Below are positions 1 through 8,581 of a stretch of DNA of 64,000 bases, piece by piece; positions within the stretch are counted from its first letter, which is position 1, and each line of letters opens with the position of its first letter. The notes under the pieces are model-generated. The model saw nothing but the letters and a program-made list of their open reading frames with translations, searched no databases and had not been told where the DNA came from. Source of the stretch: Segatella copri DSM 18205. Its GTDB lineage: Bacteria; Bacteroidota; Bacteroidia; Bacteroidales; Bacteroidaceae. The translations under genes and the position numbers were made by a program. The stretch lies in assembly GCF_025151535.1 (NCBI RefSeq), contig NZ_CP102288.1, positions 3,261,515-3,325,514 of the forward strand, given 5' to 3'.

Positions 1-31
1 TTATATTTTATCTGTCTGGTTTGACGGAATA

Positions 32-1492
32 TTACTTCAAGCTAACTGACTGCTCGCTTACTACCCACTGATTAACAGTAACAGTGCACTGCAGGTAGTA
101 GTTTGGCTTCTTGTCGTCTGGTGTAGGACCGTTTGGAACGTCTCTACCGAGGTCGTAAACGTTATCTACTTTCAATTTGTAGATGCTGTTACGGAGGATA
201 GAGTAATAAAGGTTAGTTGATGAGAACTTGTAAGATTGGTCATCCAAAGCTACGCGGTAATACATCAAACCCTGCTCATAAACGTCGATGTTGTACTTCT
301 CGCGGAATGTAGCCAATATATTTTCGTCTTTCAGTTTGCCATTCTCGTCCTTGATTTCCTTAATAGCCTCTGCTGGTTCAACCTTAACACCTGTATCTTT
401 GTTAACAAATGGATATTCTACAGTAGGGTCTTTATAAATCTGCTGGAGTGATGTATAGATCTTGCCATCATAACGATAGAATGTACCATCTTCGAAGTCC
501 TTATCTGCTGTATTCTTGACGTTTGCCTTGTAACAGAGGTACACTGCTGTAGCCTTCTTAAGGTCGCCTGTTGTGTTCTCCAAAACATAGTTTGAAGCAG
601 CTTTACCGAAGTTATCCAAGCTACCGTTGTTGTTGAACTTATCACCATAAGTATCATAATCAAGAGTATAAGTACCAACTGGAGCCAAGAACTTAGCGTA
701 CTCGTTCTCCCACTGCTGCATTACGTTAGTCTTGGTGTTCAAGTTAGATACAGCATAGTTCTGGTATGCGATGCCCTCAACCCAATCAGCAATATTCTCT
801 GTTGCTGGAGCATTCTCACCTGTGACTACTGTAATATTTTTTGCATCATCTGCAGAAGGAGCATCGATACGAGCAACAATACGATCCAAGTAGATGTTCT
901 CGCATTGTGCTGGATTTGTGGCAGTCTTGTTGGCACTTGTGAATGTTACTGTAGCCTTATCACCACCCAACTTGTTCTGTTTGTCATTCTGGTTAAACAT
1001 TACGAATGAACCCGCTGTTGCCAAACTAGAGTTTGTGCCAGTATATGTTGCTGTAAATGTATCTGAAATAGGGTTGCTGCTAGTCTCGTTACCTGCGAGG
1101 AAATATACCTGATATTTCTTGCCTTCAGTAACACCATTTACTGAAACCTTGATAGCCTTTGTGATACCAGTGTTCTGCTTATCAGAAGTCTTCTGCTGCC
1201 AATCAGCGTCGGTAATCTGCTTCTTGAAAATACACTTGTCGCCATCATAAAGGTAGAATGTACCTGTTGTTACCTTTGCCTCATCGTCTGTTGCTTTCTC
1301 TGTTGTACGATCAGTCTGGCTAGTTCTTGTGCCATTAGCCTTTGGAGTCTGTACATTCAATGTGATGTAGAAACCATCTACATTCTCCTGACCTGCTTTG
1401 TCATTAGCCAAATCCTCACTGTCGCTGCAGCTAGTGAAAGACAAAGCTGCGGCTGAAACCAAGCTCATTACGAGCAAATTCATTTTTTTCAT
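32..1492 (-). CDS. Fimbrillin-like lipoprotein (Mfa1/FimA family)
   Basis: A 486-residue secreted lipoprotein, probably the structural subunit of a type V (Mfa/Fim-like) fimbria on the cell surface. The N-terminus is a signal peptide ending in a lipobox (SFTSC, Cys about residue 22), followed by a Ser/Asp-rich linker. The C-terminal part has the arrangement of Mfa1-type fimbrillins: a YY-rich region, a segment reading NSIYKLKVDNVYDLG, a Pro-rich linker, and a final beta strand with the TVNQWVV pattern that in the family supplies the donor strand. It is the last of three leftward genes, 160 bp after the DUF3868 gene, with its own candidate promoter in the gap. More subunit genes may lie beyond the left edge. 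Assignment is by overall pattern; major versus accessory subunit cannot be decided. Confidence 0.75.
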   Translation of the reverse strand: MKKMNLLVMSLVSAAALSFTSCSDSEDLANDKAGQENVDGFYITLNVQTPKANGTRTSQTDRTTEKATDDEAKVTTGTFYLYDGDKCIFKKQITDADWQQKTSDKQNTGITKAIKVSVNGVTEGKKYQVYFLAGNETSSNPISDTFTATYTGTNSSLATAGSFVMFNQNDKQNKLGGDKATVTFTSANKTATNPAQCENIYLDRIVARIDAPSADDAKNITVVTGENAPATENIADWVEGIAYQNYAVSNLNTKTNVMQQWENEYAKFLAPVGTYTLDYDTYGDKFNNNGSLDNFGKAASNYVLENTTGDLKKATAVYLCYKANVKNTADKDFEDGTFYRYDGKIYTSLQQIYKDPTVEYPFVNKDTGVKVEPAEAIKEIKDENGKLKDENILATFREKYNIDVYEQGLMYYRVALDDQSYKFSSTNLYYSILRNSIYKLKVDNVYDLGRDVPNGPTPDDKKPNYYLQCTVTVNQWVVSEQSVSLK

Positions 1493-1549
1493 AATCTTTT
1501 TACTTAATACAAAAAAAGTTATACAATATATTTAATTAATTCTTGTTCT

Positions 1550-1557
1550 CAAAATTA
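1550..1557 (-). promoter_or_regulatory. Candidate -7 box for the fimbrillin gene
   Basis: The minus strand reads TAATTTTG, matching the Bacteroidota -7 consensus TAnnTTTG, about 58 bp before the fimbrillin start. No clear -33 TTTG is visible upstream. It would let the fimbrillin be transcribed independently of the two genes before it. Confidence 0.4.
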
Positions 1558-1652
1558 AGTTTCGCACATATTGGCACAATCCGCTGAAAACAGATCGTAT
1601 TTTACATCATCTTTTATCTTATACTTATATAAATAGAAAGTAAATAGTTACT

Positions 1653-3080
1653 TTAAAGTGCCTGGTTAACTTTATCCAGGTTTTCCTGCGCCTCCTTCAA
1701 ACCACCGGCAATAGCTTTCTCAAAGTATTGCTTGGCTGTCTGATAATCTTCCTTCATGGAAGCCAGACAACCGCGGGCATTGTTTGCCTCGGCGCTGTCG
1801 CCAGCTTTCTGGAGATATTTCTCTGCACTCACCTTGTCGCCACGTTCGATGGCTGCTGAGGCTGCATTGAGATTGGCAAGCTTATCTTCAGGGAACATTC
1901 TTACAGCTATGTCGAAAACATTGTTGAATTCGGCGCTACCCTTAGGATAAGTCTGGGCTACCAGATACATCTCCTGGAGAGAGAGCTTCTGAGGACGGGT
2001 CTTGATAACCTCTCTAGCCTTTGCTACATTGAATGCCTGAACATCATATTCTATCGTATAGTCGGTACGGCGAAGTGATGGCCATACATTCTGCAGGAGA
2101 TAGCGATAAGCCTGAGGAGCCTTCTTGAGCAATGCTTTCTCTTTGGCATCTGGCTGCATGTTGCTGTTGATAATCTCAAGTGCAGCTTCCTTCTGAGGAA
2201 TCTCATTCTCATTTACATACTTGATGGTTCCTGCCCAGTCTTCTGCTGTAGCTGTGGCCGCAAACAGTTTTGAAGAAATTGGATAGGTCTTCAGAATATG
2301 CTTCAAAAGCGCCTGTGTACGGTTATTCGACAACTTGTTGTTGTTGGCATATCCGCCATCAGGTGATGCATAGCCGTGGAGGGTTATCTTGGTGATGGTA
2401 ACATCCGAATCGTTCTTCACGAGATCGAGTGTCTTGCGGATATTATCCAGTTCGTTGGCATTGTTGCCCATATCGTACAGGATATCCCACTTATTCACCT
2501 TGAAGTTCAAACGGGCAGAACCATTCTCCTTTCTTGCCTTTACGGCTTCTGCCTTAGGCTGTACATAAGCGTTGAAGAGATTCTTCGGAGTAGAGAATGC
2601 ACGTCCTTCCGGATTCAGAATACCTTCGTCGAGAAGTTGCTGGTTGCAACCGCAGGCATCATTGCTGATGGCGAAGTTTGAGTTCTTCATCCAGTCGCTG
2701 AACGGAGCGGCGTATTCATAATGAAGCGTCTGTGCTGTCTTGTTCTTACGGAGTGCCACGATGAGTGGGTTTGCCGTAGCCGTTTTCTGGTTACGCTGAT
2801 AGTAAATATATCTCTTTTTACCCATCACCTCAACACTCGGCATGAAGAGCGTATCCTTTTCGTTGAGGATCATTGGGGTATAGATGAGACCTTTGTTGCT
2901 GGCAAGCTGAATTTGGTCGAGGTTCAAGTCCATAGCCACTTTCACCTGGTTGCCAACCTTTCTGATTGCCTTATTCTGGATTTTCAGATTCTTGTAAGCC
3001 TGCTGGGTATTATCGGCTGATATAGGAAGAGCGATAAGCAAGGCTCCGAACATACTACCTATTATATTATATGTATTCAT
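1653..3080 (-). CDS. DUF3868 / OmpA-like fimbrial-operon protein
   Basis: A secreted protein of about 475 residues with an N-terminal signal peptide (cleavage near ISA-DN). The N-terminal half fits the DUF3868 family; the middle (about residues 200-300) is OmpA-like, with ITLHGYASPDG and a NNKLSNNRTQALL segment resembling the peptidoglycan-binding SxxRA helix. The C-terminus has TPR-like helices (AIERGDKVSAEKYLQKAGD). Such proteins sit beside DUF3575 proteins in Bacteroidales fimbrial operons and probably help anchor or assemble the fibre in the outer membrane. ATG at 3080 is chosen; a GTG lies one codon upstream. It starts 12 bp after the DUF3575 stop, so the two are co-transcribed. The exact role is inferred from neighbours. 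Confidence 0.7.
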   Translation of the reverse strand: MNTYNIIGSMFGALLIALPISADNTQQAYKNLKIQNKAIRKVGNQVKVAMDLNLDQIQLASNKGLIYTPMILNEKDTLFMPSVEVMGKKRYIYYQRNQKTATANPLIVALRKNKTAQTLHYEYAAPFSDWMKNSNFAISNDACGCNQQLLDEGILNPEGRAFSTPKNLFNAYVQPKAEAVKARKENGSARLNFKVNKWDILYDMGNNANELDNIRKTLDLVKNDSDVTITKITLHGYASPDGGYANNNKLSNNRTQALLKHILKTYPISSKLFAATATAEDWAGTIKYVNENEIPQKEAALEIINSNMQPDAKEKALLKKAPQAYRYLLQNVWPSLRRTDYTIEYDVQAFNVAKAREVIKTRPQKLSLQEMYLVAQTYPKGSAEFNNVFDIAVRMFPEDKLANLNAASAAIERGDKVSAEKYLQKAGDSAEANNARGCLASMKEDYQTAKQYFEKAIAGGLKEAQENLDKVNQAL

Positions 3081-3092
3081 CACTGATTCTTT

Positions 3093-3677
3093 TTAAAAAA
3101 CATACACTAAGTTGAGGGCTGCTTTTGTCGGGCCCACATAGTTGTGTGCCTTGTCATCTTCAAGTTTATCTCCGCATTGAGCACAGTTAAACTTATCTGC
3201 CTTAGAGTAGATATAGCCTACACCAAGTTCAGCTTCCAGATTCCAATGTTTCGAGAGAGTCCAAGCGTAGCCGTAAGCTACACCTGCACCGATAAACCAT
3301 CCTTCATACCGATAGTCTTTCAGCTTAGAGAAATCAGTGCCCAGGAACTTGAAGTCAAGATCCATGCCACCGATGTTGTGAGATCCACCCAAGGCATGGA
3401 AGCCGATGAATGAACCCATCATTTTGTTACAGAACCAGTATCTGGCCTCTGGCTGAACGAGCCAGTGTTTCCATTTCTTGTTCTTTGAAAACGTCCAAGG
3501 ATTGTAGTTTCCGGATACGTCAAGTGTCCATTTAGGAGAAAGACCGAATTCAACACCCAAGTTCATGGTTGTCGTTGCATCATACAGCAAGTTGGTCTTT
3601 ACCGCAGCTTCCTGCGCTAGAGCAGGACAGATTAGGCTGCCGAGTGCTACTAACGCAATTAAAATCCTTTTCTTCAT
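3093..3677 (-). CDS. DUF3575 outer-membrane protein
   Basis: A 194-residue protein with a signal peptide (ALAQ cleavage) followed by a compact beta-barrel-like domain: alternating aromatic strands (WTLDVSGNYNPWTF, PEARYWFCNKM, AGVAYGYAW) and a final YVF ending with the terminal Phe typical of outer-membrane barrels. This matches DUF3575, a family found as the first gene of Bacteroidales fimbrial operons. It heads the leftward operon, with a promoter about 220 bp upstream, and is followed closely by the DUF3868 gene. A role in fimbrial assembly or anchoring is inferred from context only. Confidence 0.72.
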   Translation of the reverse strand: MKKRILIALVALGSLICPALAQEAAVKTNLLYDATTTMNLGVEFGLSPKWTLDVSGNYNPWTFSKNKKWKHWLVQPEARYWFCNKMMGSFIGFHALGGSHNIGGMDLDFKFLGTDFSKLKDYRYEGWFIGAGVAYGYAWTLSKHWNLEAELGVGYIYSKADKFNCAQCGDKLEDDKAHNYVGPTKAALNLVYVF

Positions 3678-3807
3678 ACCTCAATTAAACTTTTCTTTTT
3701 TTAAAAATACATTGAGCGATTTTGAATCACCTTTTACTTTCTTATACTCTTTTTATATTTATAATGATCACCAATACCTGAATCTACTGAGAACTCATGT
3801 TTCCTGA

Positions 3808-3854
3808 AGTTTACTTTCAACTGTTCTTTTTCTCCTTTCAGTTTACTTTCAACT
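3808..3854. repeat. Direct repeat in the fimbrial operon leader
   Basis: AGTTTACTTTCAACT occurs exactly twice, at 3808-3822 and 3840-3854, 32 bp apart start to start. Each copy has imperfect dyad symmetry (AGTT...AACT at the ends). Both lie downstream of the predicted fimbrial transcription start, inside the leader. The 32-bp step is about three DNA turns, which would place two sites on one face. Confidence 0.6.
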
Positions 3855-3898
3855 TACTTTTTAGTTCGTCTGTATCTCATATCGTTGGATTTCAGGTG

Positions 3899-3930
3899 CA
3901 AAAGTAGAACGAATATTGGATACAACCAAA
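3899..3930 (-). promoter_or_regulatory. Promoter of the fimbrial operon
   Basis: The minus strand carries TTTG (3930-3927), a 20-bp spacer and TACTTTTG (3906-3899). Both boxes and the spacing fit the Bacteroidota sigma-factor consensus. The start site would be near 3892, giving a leader of about 215 nt that contains the AGTTTACTTTCAACT repeats. The rest of the 488-bp gap between the divergent genes (3678-4165) is AT-rich, with no other gene visible. Confidence 0.6.
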
Positions 3931-4054
3931 TTTTTAAGCACTGAAAAATACTGAAAAATGCTATTTTTAGCAAAATAGTACACTGATTTATGCTTAAAAT
4001 CGTTAAATTTGTACGATTTTCGGATAATTGAACAAGAATTTCTGATATTATTTG

Positions 4055-4062
4055 TATTTTTG
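4055..4062 (+). promoter_or_regulatory. Candidate -7 box for the luxR-type gene
   Basis: TATTTTTG matches TAnnTTTG, about 104 bp before the regulator's start codon. A good -33 box is not obvious. It points away from the fimbrial promoter, so the two units are divergently transcribed from the same gap. Confidence 0.4.
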
Positions 4063-4165
4063 CAGCCGGAATCAATAATTCCCTAAAAGAATGGCAATTT
4101 CCAAGAAAAAGAGCCGTTTGACTTACGAATGTATACATAAGATTTAAGAAAATAACCAATACGAA

Positions 4166-5173
4166 ATGAAACTGAAGAATGACATTGTAAACCTGATTGT
4201 GAGGGTAGAGCATCATTTATGCCCTCAATATTGTGGTGTGGTAGACCGTCGACGCGTTATCGCCTTTCTACTTCTGACGATAAGCGAGCTGATTATCATA
4301 CCTTATCATATTATGCTCTTTCTGCTGGTGAAAGAACCTTATGGTTTAAGCCTCTGTGGCTTGCATACATTCGTGTTCTGCATCCTGCAGTTCCTGGTCT
4401 GGAAACGGAAGATAGCTTTCGTGAAAGGTATTTCTTCTCTTTACCTTCTGATGTTCGCCAAACTGGCTCTTGATAGCGTATTTTGCATCAATTTCGGTTT
4501 TGCTAATGATGATTTGAGCGTTATCTGCAACCTGTTTGTCGTCTTTATCCTGGCTATTACAGCGTTGAGCCAAACTTTGTATAAGACTTGCACCATCATC
4601 ACGGTAGGTACGATACCTATGTTGCTGATATACCTGTTCAGCACTCCGCTTATGCAAGCTCTTTTCAGTATGAAGGCTGTTTTCCTGAGTTTCATGATGC
4701 TGGTTTATGTGGCAGTATATAATATGAGTATTGTAACCAAGGGGTTGCGCCCGCCGAAACGGATGACTCGGGTTGAAAACAAGGCGTTGAATATGCTTGC
4801 CGATTTGAAGGATAATGAACCGGAAGCAGCAGAAAGCCTGATGAAGCGTCTGACTCCTGATGTCCGGCAGAAGATTATTACCCATGCTTCTGAACATCTG
4901 TTTAATGAAGAATTGAATAGAGTGGCATGGGATCAGGTTTGTGATGGTCTTACGTTCAGCGAAAAGGAAATATGCAAGCTGATTCTTCAGGGGCATACTT
5001 TAAAGGAAATTTGTGCAGAACTCAATAAGAGTGAATCAAATATCACCAGCCAGCGTTGTCATATCCGCAAAAAGTTGAATATGGACCGTCGCGATGATTT
5101 GAGGAGAACCTTGGAAGTAAGGTTCTATGATGCGCAGAAACAAGTAAAAAAGTCAGAAGCCGAGAACTCCTGA
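4166..5173 (+). CDS. Membrane-anchored LuxR-type transcriptional regulator
   Basis: A 335-residue protein whose N-terminal 190 residues hold about six hydrophobic segments (for example residues 30-54, 62-79, 85-108, 115-139, 142-166, 170-189). A charged helical linker follows, then a C-terminal LuxR/GerE helix-turn-helix at about 265-320 (LTFSEKEICKLILQG, then SNITSQRCHIRKKLNM). No receiver domain is present, so the signal is probably sensed in or at the inner membrane. It is divergent from the fimbrial operon, which makes it the obvious candidate regulator of those genes. No ligand-binding family could be recognised in the membrane part. Confidence 0.7.
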   Translation: MKLKNDIVNLIVRVEHHLCPQYCGVVDRRRVIAFLLLTISELIIIPYHIMLFLLVKEPYGLSLCGLHTFVFCILQFLVWKRKIAFVKGISSLYLLMFAKLALDSVFCINFGFANDDLSVICNLFVVFILAITALSQTLYKTCTIITVGTIPMLLIYLFSTPLMQALFSMKAVFLSFMMLVYVAVYNMSIVTKGLRPPKRMTRVENKALNMLADLKDNEPEAAESLMKRLTPDVRQKIITHASEHLFNEELNRVAWDQVCDGLTFSEKEICKLILQGHTLKEICAELNKSESNITSQRCHIRKKLNMDRRDDLRRTLEVRFYDAQKQVKKSEAENS

Positions 5174-5178
5174 CTTTT
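5148..5178 (+). terminator. Terminator overlapping the luxR-type stop codon
   Basis: AAAAGTCAG (5148-5156) pairs with CTGACTTTT (5170-5178). The stop codon lies in the descending arm. The A-rich start and T-rich end make it usable in both directions. Confidence 0.55.
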
Positions 5179-5211
5179 ATGGATATTCTTATTCCCTGAT
5201 AATTCAAGTTC

Positions 5212-5348
5212 AGAAGTTAAAGGAGTTAAAGGAGTTATCGCTCCCTACGGTCGCTGAGGAGTTAAGACAACAGTCTTTTTGGCGTATTTTTTTAAGCAGC
5301 AAGACATACGTCTTAACTCCTTAACTTCCTTAACTCCTTTAACTTCCT
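5212..5348. repeat. Inverted array of short AACTCC-type repeats
   Basis: The left arm (5212-5237) is built of AGTTAAAGG-type units and the right arm (5322-5348) of the complementary TTAACTCCT-type units, about 26 bp with few mismatches. Nested inside is a perfect 11-bp pair, GGAGTTAAGAC (5258-5268) with GTCTTAACTCC (5310-5320). It fills the gap between two convergent genes and could terminate both. A similar design with a different sequence lies at 8582-8706. Confidence 0.6.
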
Positions 5349-5372
5349 GATATGCGAAAGTTCAGTTGATCA

Positions 5373-6887
5373 TTATTCTTCCAATCTGAGAAATGCTTTC
5401 GGAAGATACTGGATAATATCGCTGGCGATGAGGCTCTCTTTACCCAGATCTTTGGCTGCAAGATCGCCAGCCAGACCATGAAGATGCATACCCAGTCGAC
5501 AGGCATCTTCCTGTTTGTATCCTCTTGCCAGAAGACCGGTGATGATACCTGTCAGCACATCACCGCTGCCTGCTGTAGCCATACCGCTGTTGCCCGTACT
5601 GCAGAAATCAATCTTTCCGTCAGGGTGGCAGAGTGCAGAATAATGTCCCTTTAATATAATGTATGCCTGGAGTCGTTCTGCCAGTTCGCTTGCCTTCATC
5701 AGTCTTTCGGTACAGCTGCTGCTCGCATTTCCGGCAAGCCGGTCGAACTCCTTCGGATGAGGTGTCATGATGATATTCTTTGGCAACTGCTGCATCCACG
5801 CCCTGTGGCTGGAAAGAATATTGAGCGCATCGGCATCAATGACGAGCGGACAGGTAGCACGGCGCAGTTGGGCGATGAGGGCGATGGCTGTTGTTTCGTT
5901 CTGTCCCAATCCGGGACCTACGCCCAGCGCATCGAACATCTCTGTATCTACCGGTTCGCTGAATATGGTTTCTTCAGCATCCATCTGCAGTACCGCTTCA
6001 GGTACCGAAATCTGCATGATTTCATAATTCCGTTTTGGGGTATGGGCTGTTACCTTGCCTGCACCGGTTCTCAGACAAGCCTTGGTGGCTAATACCGAAG
6101 CGCCGCTCATGCCGTAACTTCCCGCTATGAGCAGCGCATTACCCATGCTGCCTTTATGGGCAAAGTCGCTGCGCGATTTCAGGAGCGGACGGATGTCGTT
6201 CTCTTCGAGTATGCGGCACTGGCACTCCGTATTCTGGATGAATTCCTGGGAAAGTCGGATGTCGAGAACGCGCAGTCTGCCCAGGTACTGCTGGTTATCC
6301 GCCATCAGCATCGACAGTTTCTTCTGCTGCAGGGTAAGGGTCAGACTGGCACGGATGATGTTGGCATGGATATTATAGGAATTGTCCTCGGTCATCAGTC
6401 CCGAAGGGATATCGATGCTTACAACCTTGGCAGGACTCTGGTTGATATATTTCACCATCGCGGCGAATCCGCCAGCCAATGGTTTGTTGAGTCCGCTTCC
6501 AAAGAGTCCGTCCACCACCAGCGTTTCTGCATTGAGCTTAGGAGGGTCCAGATTGGTGGTAATCTCAGTAAATTTCACTCTCTTTGCATCCAGCAGACGC
6601 TTCTTGTTGGCAAGACAGTCTGCCGACAGTTTATTCTGCACATTAAAGAGGTATACACTTACATCATATCCATCCTCGCTGAGCATTCTCGCCACAGCAA
6701 GCGCATCGCCGCCGTTATTACCCGGACCGGCGAAGACAACTACTGGAGTGCGGTTAGACCATTCCTCTTCTATGGCGCGTTTCAGCGCTTTGGCTGCACG
6801 TTCCATCAGGTTGAGCGAACTGATAGGTTCGTGCTCAATGGTGTATTTATCCAACTCATGAATCTGAGCGCTTGTGAAAATCTTCAT
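5373..6887 (-). CDS. nnr: Bifunctional NAD(P)HX epimerase/dehydratase
   Basis: A 504-residue cytoplasmic metabolite-repair enzyme that restores damaged NAD(P)H hydrates. The N-terminal YjeF_N epimerase domain (about 1-215) carries GPGNNGGDALAVARML. The C-terminal ADP/ATP-dependent dehydratase domain (about 230-500) carries HKGSMGNALLIAGS, TPHPKEFDRL and the nucleotide-binding GNSGMATAGSGDVLTG segment. Length and domain order match the fused bacterial enzyme. It is read leftward, divergent from hpt; the gap holds a minus-strand -7 box (TACTTTTG, 6976-6969). No sign of damage. Confidence 0.93.
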   Translation of the reverse strand: MKIFTSAQIHELDKYTIEHEPISSLNLMERAAKALKRAIEEEWSNRTPVVVFAGPGNNGGDALAVARMLSEDGYDVSVYLFNVQNKLSADCLANKKRLLDAKRVKFTEITTNLDPPKLNAETLVVDGLFGSGLNKPLAGGFAAMVKYINQSPAKVVSIDIPSGLMTEDNSYNIHANIIRASLTLTLQQKKLSMLMADNQQYLGRLRVLDIRLSQEFIQNTECQCRILEENDIRPLLKSRSDFAHKGSMGNALLIAGSYGMSGASVLATKACLRTGAGKVTAHTPKRNYEIMQISVPEAVLQMDAEETIFSEPVDTEMFDALGVGPGLGQNETTAIALIAQLRRATCPLVIDADALNILSSHRAWMQQLPKNIIMTPHPKEFDRLAGNASSSCTERLMKASELAERLQAYIILKGHYSALCHPDGKIDFCSTGNSGMATAGSGDVLTGIITGLLARGYKQEDACRLGMHLHGLAGDLAAKDLGKESLIASDIIQYLPKAFLRLEE

Positions 6888-7019
6888 ATTATCTGATAAT
6901 CTTAGTATTATCTGCGCGAACTGTCGTGATAATTTGTCAACTCATGCAGATAAACGGTTATTTTCATGCAAAAGTACAAAAAATAGTTGATGAAAGCACG
7001 AAGTTTCATGTTTTTTTCG

Positions 7020-7027
7020 TAATTTTG
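7020..7027 (+). promoter_or_regulatory. -7 box of the hpt-adk-obgE unit
   Basis: TAATTTTG matches TAnnTTTG, 27 bp before the hpt start. It is the only clear promoter before the close-packed run of seven rightward genes ending at 11955. Confidence 0.5.
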
Positions 7028-7053
7028 CAGAAAATATTATTATAGAACAGACT

Positions 7054-7593
7054 ATGAGCATAGTAAAGATCAAGGATAAGAGCTTCAAGACATCGATTCC
7101 TGAGGCTGAGATTCTGAAGAAAGTACAGGTCGTAGCAGACCGTCTGAACAAGGACTATGAAGGCAAGACCCCTGTGTTCTTGGCAGTATTGAACGGCGCA
7201 TTTATCTTTGCAGCCGACTTGATGCGAATGATTACCGTGCCAAGCGAGATTTCATTCGTGAAGTATGCTTCTTACGAGGGTACCTTCTCTACGGGCAGCA
7301 TGAAGACCCTGATGGGTTTGAACCAGGATTTGGCAGGCCGCCACGTGGTTATCGTAGAGGACATCGTAGATTCCGGTTTCACCATGGCTCACATGATTGA
7401 AGACCTGAAGAAGATGAACCCAGCTAGCGTTGAGGTTTGTTCCCTCCTCGTGAAACCAGGCAACTTGAAGGTTGATCTTGATATCAACTATGCTGTTATG
7501 AAAATCCCTAACGATTTCATCGTGGGATATGGATTGGATTATGACCAAGAAGGCAGAAACCTCCGCGACATCTACACTATTGTAGAAGAATAG
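7054..7593 (+). CDS. hpt: Hypoxanthine phosphoribosyltransferase
   Basis: A 179-residue cytoplasmic purine-salvage enzyme converting hypoxanthine or guanine plus PRPP to IMP or GMP. The PRPP-binding signature VVIVEDIVDSGFTM is at about residues 99-112, and the usual small-HPRT features are present (VLNGAFIFAADLMR near the N-terminus, YGLDYDQEGRNLRDI near the C-terminus). It is the first gene of a rightward set that also contains adk, linking two purine-nucleotide enzymes. The downstream small gene follows after 10 bp. Confidence 0.93.
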   Translation: MSIVKIKDKSFKTSIPEAEILKKVQVVADRLNKDYEGKTPVFLAVLNGAFIFAADLMRMITVPSEISFVKYASYEGTFSTGSMKTLMGLNQDLAGRHVVIVEDIVDSGFTMAHMIEDLKKMNPASVEVCSLLVKPGNLKVDLDINYAVMKIPNDFIVGYGLDYDQEGRNLRDIYTIVEE

Positions 7594-7603
7594 GAGGTGA
7601 AGC

Positions 7604-7846
7604 ATGTGGGAGAAACTGAGTGATTATTTTCTTGATATCTCCAAATATCTTATAACAGCTACGTTTATTACGACTTTTGTTGGAGATATGGGGGAAGAAC
7701 TGCATTGGCTTATTTATCTGGTCAGTTTTATCTTGGCAACGGGACTTTTCGGGTTCGCTCTGTATTTTGATAAGAAAGGTAAGAAAGAAAAAGAAGCAAA
7801 GCGTAAAAAATATAATAAGTTTAATAATAAAAATAGGAGGATGTAA
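7604..7846 (+). CDS. Small two-helix membrane protein
   Basis: An 80-residue protein with two hydrophobic segments (about 14-30 and 36-56) and a strongly basic tail rich in Lys, Arg and Asn (KKGKKEKEAKRKKYNKF). It resembles small Bacteroidales proteins grouped as DUF6722, though I am not certain of the family. The start is supported by a strong ribosome-binding site (AGGAGGTGA) just before the ATG, overlapping the hpt tail. It sits between hpt and adk and is followed after 2 bp by another tiny membrane protein, so the pair is probably co-translated. Function unknown. Confidence 0.7.
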   Translation: MWEKLSDYFLDISKYLITATFITTFVGDMGEELHWLIYLVSFILATGLFGFALYFDKKGKKEKEAKRKKYNKFNNKNRRM

Positions 7847-7848
7847 GT

Positions 7849-7950
7849 ATGAACACTTTAATTTTTTTAGGCATGTTTGCCGTTTTCTTTGGTGTTACTA
7901 TAGCTATACTTTTGTCTCCTTGGGGACAGAAATGGATGAATGAATATTAG
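7849..7950 (+). CDS. 33-residue single-pass membrane peptide
   Basis: A short reading frame (MNTLIFLGMFAVFF..., ending WGQKWMNEY) preceded by AGGAGG, which lies at the end of the previous gene. One hydrophobic helix (about residues 3-22) is followed by an LSPWG motif and an amphipathic tail. It starts 2 bp after the stop of the two-helix protein, suggesting translational coupling. It is easily missed because of its length. Function unknown; strong RBS, tight spacing and clean membrane profile argue that it is real. Confidence 0.65.
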   Translation: MNTLIFLGMFAVFFGVTIAILLSPWGQKWMNEY

Positions 7951-7994
7951 TTTCTGACACAACATAAATATTTTATATATATATTAAGGTAAAA

Positions 7995-8567
7995 ATGAAA
8001 AATATCGTAATTTTCGGCGCTCCAGGTGCAGGTAAGGGCACACAGAGCGACAAGATGATCGAGAAGTATGGTCTCGGTCACATTTCTACAGGTGATGTAC
8101 TTCGTAACGAAATCAAGAACGGTACAGAACTTGGTAAGACAGCTAAGGGTTATATCGACAATGGTCAGTTGATTCCAGACGAGTTGATGATTGACATCCT
8201 CGCAAACGTATACGATAGCTTCGGTAAGGATCACGCTGGTGTAATCTTCGACGGTTTCCCACGTACCACTCCACAGGCTGAGGCTCTGAAGAAGATGCTT
8301 TCTGAGCGTGGTCATAAGATTGCTGCAATGATTGAGTTGGCTGTTCCTGAGGATGAGCTGATGGCTCGCCTGATTAACCGCGGTAAGGAAAGCGGCCGTT
8401 CTGATGATAACGAGGAGACTATCAAGAAGCGTCTCAATGTTTATCATACACAGACCGCTCCGCTCATCGACTGGTATGAGAAGGAAGGCATTCATCACCA
8501 CATCGAGGGTCTCGGTACTGTAGATGAGATCTTCGCTCGTGTTTGCAATGTAATCGACAATCTCTAA
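7995..8567 (+). CDS. adk: Adenylate kinase
   Basis: A 190-residue cytoplasmic enzyme catalysing AMP + ATP to 2 ADP. The Walker A loop GAPGAGKGTQ is at residues 7-16, the AMP-binding region reads STGDVLRNE, and DGFPRT is present. The LID is the short form (NRGKESGRSDDNEETI) without the zinc-binding insertion, which explains the length. It lies 44 bp after the 33-residue peptide, in the same direction as hpt. Confidence 0.95.
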   Translation: MKNIVIFGAPGAGKGTQSDKMIEKYGLGHISTGDVLRNEIKNGTELGKTAKGYIDNGQLIPDELMIDILANVYDSFGKDHAGVIFDGFPRTTPQAEALKKMLSERGHKIAAMIELAVPEDELMARLINRGKESGRSDDNEETIKKRLNVYHTQTAPLIDWYEKEGIHHHIEGLGTVDEIFARVCNVIDNL

Positions 8568-8581
8568 TTAGTATTTAGTAT

